From Nephromyces sp. MM_2019 (Eukaryota > Apicomplexa > Aconoidasida > Nephromycida), in the NCBI GenBank assembly GCA_015657535.1, contig JADHZB010000484.1, forward strand, positions 1 through 22,612: a stretch of 22,612 nt of DNA. The letters run 5' to 3'. The stretch's first letter is position 1. Every line of letters starts with the position of its first letter. The position numbers and the translations under genes are program-made. A model generated the notes under the pieces. The model had not been told where the DNA came from, ran no database searches, and worked only from the letters and a program-made list of their open reading frames with translations. This document shows, piece after piece, positions 10,743 to 21,749 of the stretch.

Positions 10743-12160
10743 TTAATAACCAACGCGTGGGTCATCTCTAGAAGCGAGCTTATGTTTATCAGTGTTAATA
10801 TTTAATAATTTCATACGGGAAGTAAGCGCTGATATTTTTTTTTCGTTGATTTGCGATTTGGCATATAAATTTTGATATAAACTTAAAATGTGACTTTTTA
10901 ATTTTTCATTATGTGCCAAAGCAGATTTTCTATATACCTAAAATATGATTATACATGTTTTACATTTTTAACTAGACAAACACACTCCTATGTCTATGGG
11001 CGTGTTACACATATTTATATAATGAGTGCGTGAGTTGTTTATATATAGTTTGAGCTAAATGGTTGTAGTGTTACTCAACGAATTTCTAGCTGGTTTGGAA
11101 AATCAGAAAAAATCCCATACTTACACACATATAACTATATACACACACATAAGCATCACATATTTATATTATTCCAACATATTGGATAACACAAATTTAC
11201 ACATACACATCCACACTATCCCATAACTACCTACACCCCCTTATCTACACATACCTATCCACCCACACCAATACACCAACACCTATGCTCAAACCCGTGC
11301 CTACATCGCACATGCGCACACCTATCCACACACCCACACCTGGACACACACTCACACCTAGACACAGACCCATACCTACACACACCTACCTTATTAGAGT
11401 GACCAAACTCCCACTCCCTAACATTAGGGTCATCAATTTCTTTCCCAAGGCCAATGCTAACGCTTTTAATCCGACTTGACTGGGCCAATGTTTTTTGTTT
11501 TAATTCGGCCAACATTTCATAAATTTCACCGCCGGTTTTGTCGATATAAACTGGTAATTCTTCTTCATAGTTATAGACATTTTCATCATTATTAGGAGGA
11601 ATTAACACACCTTCAAAATTAGATGATTCATCACCTCCTTGATCACCTTGACCTTGGCCGCTAGAAAAATAAAGTTAAGGAGTTAAATATTAATGTCAGA
11701 AATTTATAGTCATCTTTTAATTTCCAAATATACATATTTTTTTTAAATCCACACACACACACACATATTATAATCCACACACCAACTACCCACCATACCC
11801 TAATTCTACAGTATACCTCCGTTGTTCATCTTGAGGTGTGTGTGCACGAGATTCAAGATATTGACTTGGGTTTTTAATTAACTGATGGATTGATTTATTT
11901 TTACACATTATGGGTGATGTGTGTACATCTGAGTATGTGTGTATACTTAACATTTTTAACCGCTCATCAATTGTGTACTCTTCAAGTGAAAATAATTTTG
12001 AGGAATAACTTAAATAGTCTGATTTGAGGTCATCCAAATTATTTTTTATATCGCCGATTGGCGAAAATGAATTTAAAAATTTTTGTTTTTCGTTAATATT
12101 TTCCTCCTCCTCCTTTTGCACCCTAGGAGGTTTCAAAGTTGACGAGATGTTGGCCTTCAT
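10743..12160 (-). CDS. Hypothetical protein, three exons, 269 aa
   Basis: Model: exon 1 12160-11817, exon 2 11660-11390, exon 3 10937-10743; introns of 156 and 452 bases. Phases agree: exon 1 ends on two bases of a codon completed by the C opening exon 2, and exon 2 to exon 3 is phase 0 after donor AAG|GTAGGT. The product is hydrophilic, with no signal peptide or membrane segment. The N-terminal third is Lys/Glu-rich (a run EEEENINEKQK near residue 18), a Gly/Gln/Asp linker lies near 115-128, and the C-terminal half (about 145-255) is predicted helical and perhaps coiled-coil, with KTGGEIYEMLAELKQK and later KLKSHILSLYQNLY. His-Thr pairs at IHT, VHT and AHT reflect ACAC tracts in coding DNA. 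I do not recognise a family. The start is the first ATG of the open stretch; no acceptor is visible just upstream. Exon 3 is the least certain, but it opens in frame and stays open to its stop. Confidence 0.72.
11222..11389 (-). repeat. Degenerate tandem repeat at intron 5' end with many donor-like sites
   Basis: On the sense (minus) strand the first 170 bases of intron 2 are a loose 12-14 base repeat around TAGGTGTGNGTGTG. Many copies contain AGGTGTG or AGGTATG, so they resemble the real donor AAG|GTAGGT at 11389. It is much more GC-rich than the rest of the intron. Confidence 0.65.
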
Positions 12161-12270
12161 GTGTGTGTGTGTGGACTGGGAGTGCGGGTTAGGGGTGTGT
12201 GTCGGGTGGGGGAGTACGGGGCACGGGTGTGTGTGGGGTGGGGTGTGAGGGGGTTCGGGGTACTAGCACT
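12161..12270 (+). promoter_or_regulatory. G-rich island, potential G-quadruplex, immediately upstream of a start codon
   Basis: Eleven runs of three to five G lie between 12178 and 12260 on the plus strand, separated by short G/T loops, directly next to the start codon at 12160 of the minus-strand hypothetical gene. The G strand is the template strand, so the 5' UTR or promoter RNA would be C-rich. In a genome this AT-rich it is a strong compositional outlier. It may also be a degenerate TG microsatellite that drifted to GGGTG. Quadruplex formation is inferred from the run pattern only. Confidence 0.5.
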
Positions 12271-13843
12271 GTGGAGTATTGCTATATATGGGGTTACGGA
12301 GATTTGTTGTATGGAATAATGCATGTGTGTAGGTAGGGCGTGTATTCAAGTAGGGCATATATATTAATAGCATATCTGTATGAATAGTGGGCCTGTAAAT
12401 AGCATATATGAATGAATAGAATTTGTGCATATATCGAGTACGCAATAACATGTGTATGCTTAAATAATGAGTGCGTAATAATACTTTGTTTAAATGCACG
12501 CGCATGTGTGTAAGCATGTGTGTGTAACTGTGTATGTATGCGAGTAATCAAAATAAAAGAGTGACTTATATAATTATTTCTTTAGAGGTATGTAAAAATT
12601 GATTGAAATTCAATACTCATCAGATATATACACATACGCAATAAAGTGAAAGTTTATATAAATTCAGTATAACTAGACGATGAAATTAATTAAAATTTCT
12701 AAGTAAATTTTTGACAAATTTAATCACATTAAAAATATAATATGTGTAAAATGAAATTTTTATTTCAAATTTTATAATTTACACACAAATATAGATGTTT
12801 AATAAATTTGGATAGATTTTATTCACACAGACTCGAAAATTATACATTTCAAGATGTCTATATTAATTATATACCCATAAATGCTATAACCCTATAATTA
12901 AAAGATATATTCATGATTATACACACATAATGAAAGATATACATTTAACGATTACACATTAGTTGAGAGAATCATAAAAAATTGTACACATAAACCCACA
13001 CAAGTAGAAGCATATATAAACCCATTAGAATTAAGCTATATTTCAATTTGGTGAATAATTTCTAGCAATTTTAATCAAACATTAAACTTAAAGTACACAC
13101 ACACATATCCAACATATGTGTGTAATATATATATTTATATTTAGTTACTCATCTAATCATATATTTACGAGTTCGCTTAATCTCTTATATATATGTATAA
13201 GTGTGTGACATTATTAAGCATTCTGTAAATTGAATTGGTAATTACTAAAGCTTTGACTTATATATACATTCGCATACACGTATATATCTTTAGCTCAACT
13301 TAATCCACGCACAATTACACATGGCAAGATATTCACACACATATGTATAGATATACATAAGTATACACATAGACAAACATATAAATAGAAATATAGATAG
13401 AGATAATTATACTTTTACACACATATTTATATACTCTTTAAAGATTAATTAATTTTTTTGTTTTATTTGAATATCAAATTACACATTGTACACAATTTTT
13501 AATTTATCTCAGAAGCAATAAATAATTATAGAGAATGTGTGTGTATGAAACAGATTTTAGAATTTGTTTTATACTTGTCGAAAATGTTTAAAAAAAAATA
13601 TTTGTAAAAAATAGAAATTTTATAATTTCTATTTTCGCTAATTAATTTACACATTTTTATATATAAAAAGTTAAAGGGAGAGAGTTATAAATATATATGT
13701 ATATATATATGTATGTATGTATATGTGTATGTGTGTGTTTGTGTATGTATGTGTGTAAAAGTGTGTGTGTGTTTGCGTGTGAGTTTAACAGTAGTTGATA
13801 TTTTAGTATTTCTAGTAGATTTCTTGGATATTATACTTTGAAT
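12271..13843. other. Intergenic DNA between two minus-strand genes
   Basis: The stretch is AT-rich with scattered TG/CA tracts and a TA/TG microsatellite at about 13686-13770 (TATATGTATG grading into TGTGTG). Two overlapping minus-strand frames at 12263-12551 come from TG-rich sequence and are rich in His/Thr/Tyr; I do not accept them as genes. The region should hold the terminator of the NUMOD3 gene and the promoter of the 269-aa gene, but no specific element is recognisable. Confidence 0.5.
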
Positions 13844-16800
13844 TTACAGGGAGACCTAATTTAGGAAATTTATTTAAATTTTATAAACACAAACGAATTT
13901 ATATATAAATATATGTTGTGTATACTCATATCAATATACACACCCTCATTTATAATCGTACACACAGATCTATATATATATACATATATAACTTACTGAT
14001 AGGGGGCTGCCTAAATTATTCTGGTTGATTTTGTGTGTGTTTGAATTACATAGATGACTTTCTTCCTCTAAGATTGAGTTATACATTTTCCGCCAAAACA
14101 ATTGTAACTCTTTCTCCTTATTGGTATTTCTCTATACGCACACAAAGTAGCAAACATATATAGACACACACACATAAATACACACATATAATTACATACA
14201 CATAAATACATACAGACGCACATAGGCTGAAGTTTTCAGAGTGAGTGTAAAACAAGGCTATTTATTGTGTTTGGTGCGTGTGTGTCTAATTAAAAGTTCT
14301 CATGGATTAAAAATCAAATTTGAGTTACCTTTCGTTTTGTGTATATTCGTTTGGCTCCTCTAGTTAAGCTCTGTAAAAATAAATATGTAAGGCTTCAGTA
14401 TAAATATATATGTGTGCGCATGTATTAGAAAATTTTAATTGATTGTGAAGGTATTATGGAAATAGAATTGTCTAAAAGGTATTTAATAATGTTTTAGTAT
14501 GTGTGTATATAAATGATTGGTATAAAATCAAAAATTAAAAGGTTCTTGTGTGTATACACACGGTTATGCTACATACATCTCACACATTATTATATAAATA
14601 TACAAGTGTATATATGTATTAATATGTACACATTTTGTATGTGTAACCTCATCGTCCAAATTAGGTGGATATGAATTTATTTTTCGGTAAATGCCATTTA
14701 TTGTTTTAGTTCGATAATCTTCATTTTGCCACAAATTTCTTAAAAATTTTACACACACAATCAAATGTTTTATAAAGTTGTGTGTATACACATTATAGAT
14801 AGAATGTATATTGAAATACGCGCACTGATAGATAGATATCAAAACCACCAATATGACACATATCAAGCACATAGGCACACACATTACAAGTTTACGCACA
14901 TACACACTTGTGCAACCATACACATATTCATATAAATACCCATAGTCACACAAGCACATATATACACATAAACACATACATACACCCATAAACACATACA
15001 CACATAAACACATACAAAAATACACAAACACATAAACACATACACCACATACATACACACATACTTGATTTTATCAGAAAGTTGACGTCTGCGTTCAGTA
15101 GTGTAGGGAAGCCTTTTAGCCTTAATAGCTTCCCTGTAGTTTGGGTCTTTCCACTACACATTCACACACATAAATATATTGTGTGTAAACACAATTTAGA
15201 TTCAGATACACACACACACAGAATTTACACATATAACACACACTCTAAATACATACACACAAGGAATACACATACACTAAATATACATACTCTAAATACA
15301 TACATATTACCTACAAACGCACTAAATACGTATACACTAAATATACACTCTCTGAATACATACACATTAAATATACACACACGAAATATACACATACTAA
15401 AAATACACACACCAAATACGCACACACTAAATATACACACGCTATCAGTCGGATGTATACATATTACTAAACAACCAACCTTTTTTTTAAGGGCCAATGA
15501 GATTTTTTCTCGCTTTATTTCATTTATATTTAACTGTAATATAGTGTGTGTGTACATGTATGTGTGTGCTTGTTATGTGTGCTTAGAGTGTATGTGTGTG
15601 TATTTTTAGATGTGCAAGTTTTGGAGAGTATAATTTTGGTGTGTGTCTGAATATATGTGTATATCCGTGTGGGTGTATATTGAGGTATAAATGTGGGTAA
15701 TAATCCAAGTATTAATATATATATATATATGTCTGTATATATATATATATATATATATGTGTGTTTAACCTTTTGTAGTGCAGATAAAACTTTCTGAGAG
15801 TAAATAGGGTCCTTCCATTTTTCACGAATTTTTTGGGATATTAAATCTTTAGTTTTTGTAGAGTGATGTGTAAACTGTAAATACACATATTAATTATGGG
15901 ACATAAGTGTGTGTGTGTATTTAAAGAGCAATTATATTCTTGAGTATGTTTAAATTCATCTATGTAAAAATAAATGTGTAGTGAGATGAGTGTATGTGTA
16001 GGCATATTATTAGTTTTATACAAGTGTGCTGTATGATTTTGAATGTCTATATGTGTGCGTTATTGTGTGTGTGTGTGTTTGTGTATGCTTACATTTATCC
16101 TCCTTGAGAGTTTAGCGCGCTCCTATACCAAAATTAAAATTGAAATTAATGTGTGTTGATATAAAATAAGCTCTCTAAGTTACCACAACTCCAATAATAA
16201 AATATGTAATTATCCATACACACATAATTTTACAGCTAAATATTTATATATAAACACACACGCATACGTGTACATATACACATAAACAAATACATACATG
16301 TATATAAACACAGATTCACACATGTACACAAATACTGAAATGCACATTCACCCCGAAAATAAACATACAAATCTTCCATACACAAAAACACACACATTAT
16401 ATATCTATACACACCACACACAAATTTATATCCCCTCTCCAACTATATACACACACACAAATTTGAGTAAACTTACAATGGGGTCTTGCCAACGAATTTT
16501 CATTTTTTCTGATAAAATTTTCCGCCTTTCAGATGTAAAGGGCTAATACATACACATATATATACACACAAATAAAACATAAGAAATGTAGAAATTTACA
16601 CACGCAGATATAGACTGCACACAGTTATAAAAACACACTGCACACTGCACATATTGCAAACACACATACTATACACACACACTACACACACGCACTATAC
16701 ACGCACACATACGCACACACAAACACGGACACACTACACTCACAACACACACTACACATACACACACACTACACACATTACACACACACACACACACAAA

Positions 16801-17406
16801 GATAGAGCGTTTGCTTACACTCTGATTATCCAATATTTGGGCCTGGTGTGTGTAGGCCGTTGAATTAGAACGGCCATCTAAGCCCATGGCTTTAATTTTT
16901 TGTTGTTTGACGCGTTCAATAGCCTGTTTAGTACTGTACACACATATAAATAAATAAATAAATAAATATATATATACAACACACAAAACACACAATACGC
17001 ATACAAACACAACACACACACAAGATACACACAAACACACACACAAGATACACACAAACAAGATACACACAAACACACACACAAGATACACACAAACACA
17101 CACACAACACGCACACAAGATACACACAAACACACGCACAAGATACACACAAACACACACACAACACACACACACACACACAACACACACACACCTCACT
17201 GAAATCTTGGCACGTTCCTCAGCAGTCCAAGCCCTCCCCTTATTCCAAGGGACCCGTGTGTGTAAACAAATGTTTGTGTGTAAGTTGTCCAAGTGTGTGT
17301 ATGTGTGTAACTTATTGGGAATGAATGTAATAAGAGCTGGATATTCACACATTACGCACACAAGTAATATAATCCAACACATCCATTGTTTTGGCAAGCA
17401 ATCCAT
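13844..17406 (-). CDS. Apicoplast-targeted NUMOD3-repeat protein, eleven exons, about 311 aa
   Basis: Exons (high to low): 17406-17200, 16923-16819, 16542-16477, 16122-16093, 15874-15770, 15533-15480, 15153-15065, 14738-14648, 14370-14329, 14131-13997, 13855-13844. Phases agree throughout and all but one boundary are phase 0. Residues 1-22 look like a signal peptide (core CWIILLVCVMC), followed by an acid-poor His/Thr/Asn-rich stretch to about 50, as in a two-part apicoplast leader. Then come NUMOD3-like modules: WNKGRAWTAEERAKIS (53-69), TSERRKILSEKMKIRWQDP near 107-125, TKDLISQKIREKWKDP near 144-159, KREKISLALKKKWKDPNYR near 178-197, and TTERRRQLSDKIKNLWQNEDYR near 208-229. NUMOD3 is a small DNA-binding motif attached to GIY-YIG and HNH homing endonucleases, and nuclear plant and algal proteins also carry it. 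No nuclease motif is visible here. I infer a plastid nucleic-acid-binding role. The last 12-base exon is weak: reading through the preceding donor would end the protein a few codons later. Confidence 0.75.
15238..15446. repeat. Degenerate ACACTAAATA tandem repeat in intron 6 of the NUMOD3 gene
   Basis: On the plus strand, units like ACACTAAATATACACAC recur with small changes. The sense RNA is therefore UG-rich. It lies between the 54-base exon at 15480-15533 and the exon at 15065-15153. Confidence 0.7.
16967..17192. repeat. CA-rich tandem repeat (about 23-base unit) in intron 1 of the NUMOD3 gene
   Basis: Copies of CAAGATACACACAAACACAC recur on the plus strand, several nearly exact. In the sense direction the repeat is UG-rich and begins only a few bases after the donor at 17199. 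Because TG and CA repeats lack stops in all frames, it creates long false frames of Cys-Val or His-Thr. Confidence 0.8.
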
Positions 17407-17794
17407 TACTGTGTGTGTGTAGGCCACCTCATTTTTAAGAGGGGCACAGGTGTGTAAGGTTATGCCTCAATTACCTAGTAATGTGTGTATGTGTGTGTAA
17501 AGGGGGTGGTACATGGTGAGTGTGTGTGTTAGGTTTTATTGTCTGTGTGTGTTGGAAGTTACTCTGTGTGTAGGGTGTTGGTATGTGTGTAGGTGTCGTT
17601 GTGTGTGTTTAAAGTTGGTGTGTGTATAGGGTGTTGGTATATGTTTGTATAGATATAAATGTGTGTTTGTCAAAGTTTGGAGAATGTGTAATTATGTAGT
17701 ATGTTTTAAAGAGGGACTTGTAAGTGTATTGTTAGGGTCAGTGCGAATGAGTTTACAAGGTGTTTATTTACATATATATATATTTGTATATATA

Positions 17795-17826
<32 letters not shown>

Positions 17827-18078
17827 AAGAAATCAAATTGTGTGTATGTATATCTTAAAACTACAGTGTGCAAATGTTTAAGACCTTATGCCTTTATCTG
17901 TAAATATATTAGTGTGTGTGTTATTTATATAGGGTCTAGTTCATACCTATATAAAATGTGTGTAATTATATATTATGTCTATTAACATGAGTGATGTATA
18001 ACTTAAAAGCTTACCAAGGCATATATATTCAAATGTGTGCGTGTGTGTGTATGAGTTGTAAAGTGTTATATACATTAC

Positions 18079-18118
<40 letters not shown>

Positions 18119-19333
18119 TCAAATACATATAGGTAAGTATGTATGTGTATGTGTGTGCTTGTCTGTAGGGTTATCATAACCTATCTATACCTCTATGTAT
18201 ATTTTTACTCCTCTAGTGTGTGTGTATATGAAAAATTGTATATAGTTTATATATAAGTGTGTATGTATATAGTCAATCATACAATTTGTAATTATTCACA
18301 TATATGAAAAGTGAGAATAACTCGTTTTATATACAAAGAAGTATACATAAACATTACACACGTTTCTTTTATATTTATATACATACAAATATTTGATTAA
18401 CAACAATATATAACATTTGATATTACACACTTTCCTATCAGACGATCTACCTAACTTCCTTTCACACACACACATTTTATGTTAGTTGACATATCTGTAC
18501 GTACCCTAGAACTACACACACACAAATATAAACACATAAATGTTTTATATACACAGCCTAAAAACATAAAATCAAGTATAAGACTACATATACACATACA
18601 TAGTCAAACACACACTCACACACACACACACAGTCAAATACACAAACACATAAACCCAAACACCCATATTTACATATTCAAATTCACATATACACAGAGT
18701 CAAACACACATCCACATAAAGTAATAAACACACACACACTCACAGGCATAAATATATCAACACACTTTACAGGCTTATAGAAACAATTAATTATACTTAC
18801 CTAATCAAATTTAAATACACAAGTAAATACACACATGTATATACATATTTCAATAACAGACCTCAATAAGTATATATACATACCTACATATATACACACC
18901 TATACACTCATACACACTATTACACATCTACATACACATCTAGATACTCACACACTCATTAATCTACACTCACACATCTACACACTCACATCTACACACT
19001 CACACATCTACACACTCACATATCTACACACTCACACATCTACACACTCATACATCTACACACTCACACATCTACACACTCACACATCTGCACACACACA
19101 CATCTACACACACATCTACACACACATTTATACTGACACACACCCCTAATTCAGATACATATATGTATATAGATATTACTAGATACATTTTATGAATTCA
19201 CACACACACAAGTATATATATGTGTGTGTATAAATTTCATGTTAGTGAAGCTCTATATGTGTACACATCCTCATTATAATATATATATATATATATATAT
19301 GTGTGTATATATATATAAAATTAGCCTCAAAAA
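17407..19333. other. Divergent intergenic region between NUMOD3 and ELOF1 genes
   Basis: No gene is supported. Near the NUMOD3 start (17429-17640) the plus strand is G/T-rich, with an imperfect duplication of TAGGGTGTTGGTAT (about 17571 and 17627). A TA microsatellite lies at 18079-18119 and another at 19279-19318 close to the ELOF1 start. The region from 18830 to 19143 is CA-rich. Frames here such as 18479-18724 and 18835-19149 are His/Thr/Tyr repeats translated from microsatellite and are not called. Confidence 0.6.
18947..19132. repeat. 16-base minisatellite, unit CACACATCTACACACT
   Basis: Roughly ten tandem copies with few substitutions, some shortened by two bases (CACATCTACACACT). The array sits about 200 bases upstream of the ELOF1 start codon. 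It is pyrimidine-biased CA sequence, matching the style of the array inside the ELOF1 intron but with a different unit. Confidence 0.8.
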
Positions 19334-20712
19334 ATGGGAAAACGAAAATCACGAAAAATAGTAAGGAAGGCCCCAACGCTCAAATTAGAAAGAGAATTTA
19401 ATTGCCCATATTGTTTTCACCCCAAAGCTGTTTCCATTATTCTGTAAGTAAATGTGTGTGTGTGTGTGCTGTGTGTGTGTGTGTGCTGTGTGTGTGTGTG
19501 TATGTGTGTGTGTGTGTGCTGTGTGTGTGCTGTGTGTGTGTTTGTGTGTGTGTGTTGTGTGTGTGTGTGCTGTGTGTGTGTGTGCTGTGTGTGTGTGTGC
19601 TGTGTGTGTGTGTGCTGTGTGTGTGTGGGTTGTGTGTGTGTGTGTTGTGTGTGTTGTGTGTGTGTGTGTGTGTGAGGGGAGTGAATATAGGACATATAAA
19701 AACTGACCTATATGTAGATGTATTTATAGTTATACACATTTCAATTTGAAACTCTCAACTTGATATACACCTAAGCATTTATATAGACACGCATATACAT
19801 TTGGCTGAGATATATACACACATATACCCATAATTAAACACACACATAAACTTTCTTTCCTACACACCTCTACACACTCCTACACACCTCTACACACTCC
19901 TACACACCTCTACACACTCCTACACACCCCTACATACTTCTAAACACCCCTACATACTTCTACACACTCCTACACACCTCTACACATTTCTACACCCTTC
20001 TACACCCTTCTACACACCTCCTACACACTCCTACATACTTCTACACACCTCCCTACTTAAACACAATCTACACATACATATATATAGAGATCGACAGAGG
20101 AAAATAGGGATTTTGACATGTCGTGTGTGTGGCACAAATTTTAGTACAAATATAACGGCCTTGGATGAGGCTGTAGATGTGTACAGTAAATGGATAGACC
20201 GTTCAATAGAGGCGAATGAAATGGGGGGAGAACAACCAGAAGATGAGTATGATTTTGGAGATAGTCCAAAAACCAAAAAAATCGACCAAAACGTTGAAAT
20301 TGAACAAAATTTCAACCAAAAAGTTGAAAATTCAGAAAAAAGAAGGAGGTTACATCATGTGGCTATTGATAGTGATAATGAAGATATCTTTGATGGGTAC
20401 ACACACACAAATAATTATAGGGAACACACACACACGGATGCACACTCTGATACACCTAGTGTCAATTTACACACAAGCACAAATAATCGTAAAAATATAC
20501 ACACAAATGAAGATGAAAATATATTGGAGGATCAACCTCACACACAAGATCTACCTATTGATGATCATGAAGGGAGTGTGACACACACATATGATCAAAG
20601 TTATACACATAAAACTACACACACACACAATATAAATAATTTAAAACTTGCAGACTCTAGTGAGTCAGATATATGGGGTGATGAACCCAACTTATTTGAT
20701 CAAGATGAATAA
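19334..20712 (+). CDS. ELOF1: Transcription elongation factor ELOF1/Elf1 with long acidic His-Thr tail
   Basis: Exon 1 19334-19443, intron 644 bases (donor GTAAGT, acceptor TATATAG), exon 2 20088-20712; 244 aa. The first 80 residues match Elf1 of eukaryotes and archaea: basic start MGKRKSRKIVRK, zinc-ribbon cysteines C24/C27 and C48/C51, conserved DRQRKIGILTCRVC, and the DEAVDVYSKWID segment that ends the fold. Splicing rebuilds codon 37 (CT+A) at the family's LDR position, which supports the junction. Elf1 binds elongating RNA polymerase II near the DNA entry channel and helps passage through chromatin and transcription-coupled repair. Family members are usually about 80-150 aa; here about 165 residues follow the fold, acidic (Asp/Glu/Ser), broken by many THT/HTH groups and ending SSESDIWGDEPNLFDQDE. 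The tail may bind basic partners such as histones; this is inference. The start is the first ATG and fits the family N-terminus. Confidence 0.95.
19451..19673 (+). repeat. TG microsatellite with 15-base higher-order unit in the ELOF1 intron
   Basis: The array starts right after the donor. Between 19555 and 19620 the unit is seven TG pairs then C, repeating every 15 bases; earlier and later parts are less regular. Sense RNA is UG-rich. Confidence 0.85.
19859..20050 (+). repeat. CTACACACCT / CTACACACTC minisatellite in the ELOF1 intron
   Basis: A 10-base unit alternates between two versions, giving a 20-base repeat, with degenerate copies to about 20050. It lies just before the acceptor at 20087. 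Sense RNA is CA-rich, the complement in character of the UG array in the first half of the same intron. Confidence 0.85.
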
Positions 20713-21490
20713 GTTTAAAACCATTTTAATATACATCTTCCACTCAAACTTTACACACACACACTCACACACATATATATTTACACACACAAATACACAC
20801 ATACACCCATGAAAATACATTTATAAACATAAAAACATATACACACAAAGAATTTTGTGTATTCAATTGTATATAACTTTTATATTAATTTAATTTCGAA
20901 TTTTGTGTGTATGAGTTGATCTACATATATATAAATATATATATATATATTTACACATATATAAATATATACACATATATAAATATATTTGCACAGATAT
21001 AGTGAAATATATTGAGGGTTGTTTTCGGTATAGGGTTGATGGTGTTATTCATTCTAGAGTGAAAACATGTGTACGTACACACAGAATATAAAAATTGTGT
21101 GTATGATGTGTATAAGTATTAATACAAATAAATATATTTAAAGGTGTGTTAATATTCATCTAGTTTAAATTTAATTTGAATGATCTTATAATGTGAATTA
21201 GATGTAAAATTGTGTGTATTTGATATAAAATTGTGTAAGATGTAAAAATGTGTGTGTAGGATTTGAAATTGTGTGTATAAATAATATGTTAGTGCCTATA
21301 AACCCCGCAAATTGATGGACCTAAGGAAAACAAAAAAAAATGAAATAAATACACACAGTTACAATAATATAAATATATCAAATAATATATACAAATTGGA
21401 ACTCAGATGCACCAATCCAATAATTTAAACACTCCTACACACAGACCCCTTCACTCACACCCATACACACACAAACACCTCTTCACACCC

Positions 21491-21534
<44 letters not shown>

Positions 21535-21749
21535 TTACACCCACCCACACACCCACCCACACATATTTACACACACATATTTACACGCACACACACACAC
21601 ACACATATTTACACACACACACACACACACACATATTTACACACACGCACACACACACACATATATTTACACACACACACACACACATATTTACACACAA
21701 ACACACACACACACATATATTTACACACACACACACACACACACACACT
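20713..21749. other. Convergent intergenic region with CA arrays
   Basis: This separates the stop codons of ELOF1 (+) and the partial gene (-). The first part (20740-21010) has CA then TA/ATAAATATAT repeats, the middle is AT-rich with scattered TGTGTG, and the last 300 bases are a CA array. Both 3' UTRs and poly(A) sites should be here; none is distinctive. Confidence 0.6.
21436..21748. repeat. (AC)n with phased ATATTTAC interruptions
   Basis: Runs of 5-10 AC pairs are broken at intervals of about 20-35 bases by ATATTTAC or ATATATTTAC, giving a variable-length minisatellite. It ends one base before the stop codon of the minus-strand gene at 21750, so it forms the start of that gene's 3' UTR or lies just past it. 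Confidence 0.85.

Noticed and set aside
16669..17194. Overlapping Cys-Val-rich frames through intron 1 of the NUMOD3 gene
   Set aside because: Open only because of the repeat; good donor and acceptor sites remove this sequence and restore phase between real exons.
18947..19132. CRISPR-like array
   Set aside because: Units are 16 bases with no unique spacers and the genome is eukaryotic; this is a minisatellite.
18479..19149. Two His/Thr/Tyr-rich plus-strand frames upstream of ELOF1
   Set aside because: Composition follows the CA minisatellite; no splice link or domain.
19402..19749. Long open frames on both strands with Cys-Val or His-Thr repeats
   Set aside because: They are translations of TG/CA microsatellite, which has no stop codon in any frame, and they lie inside the ELOF1 intron.
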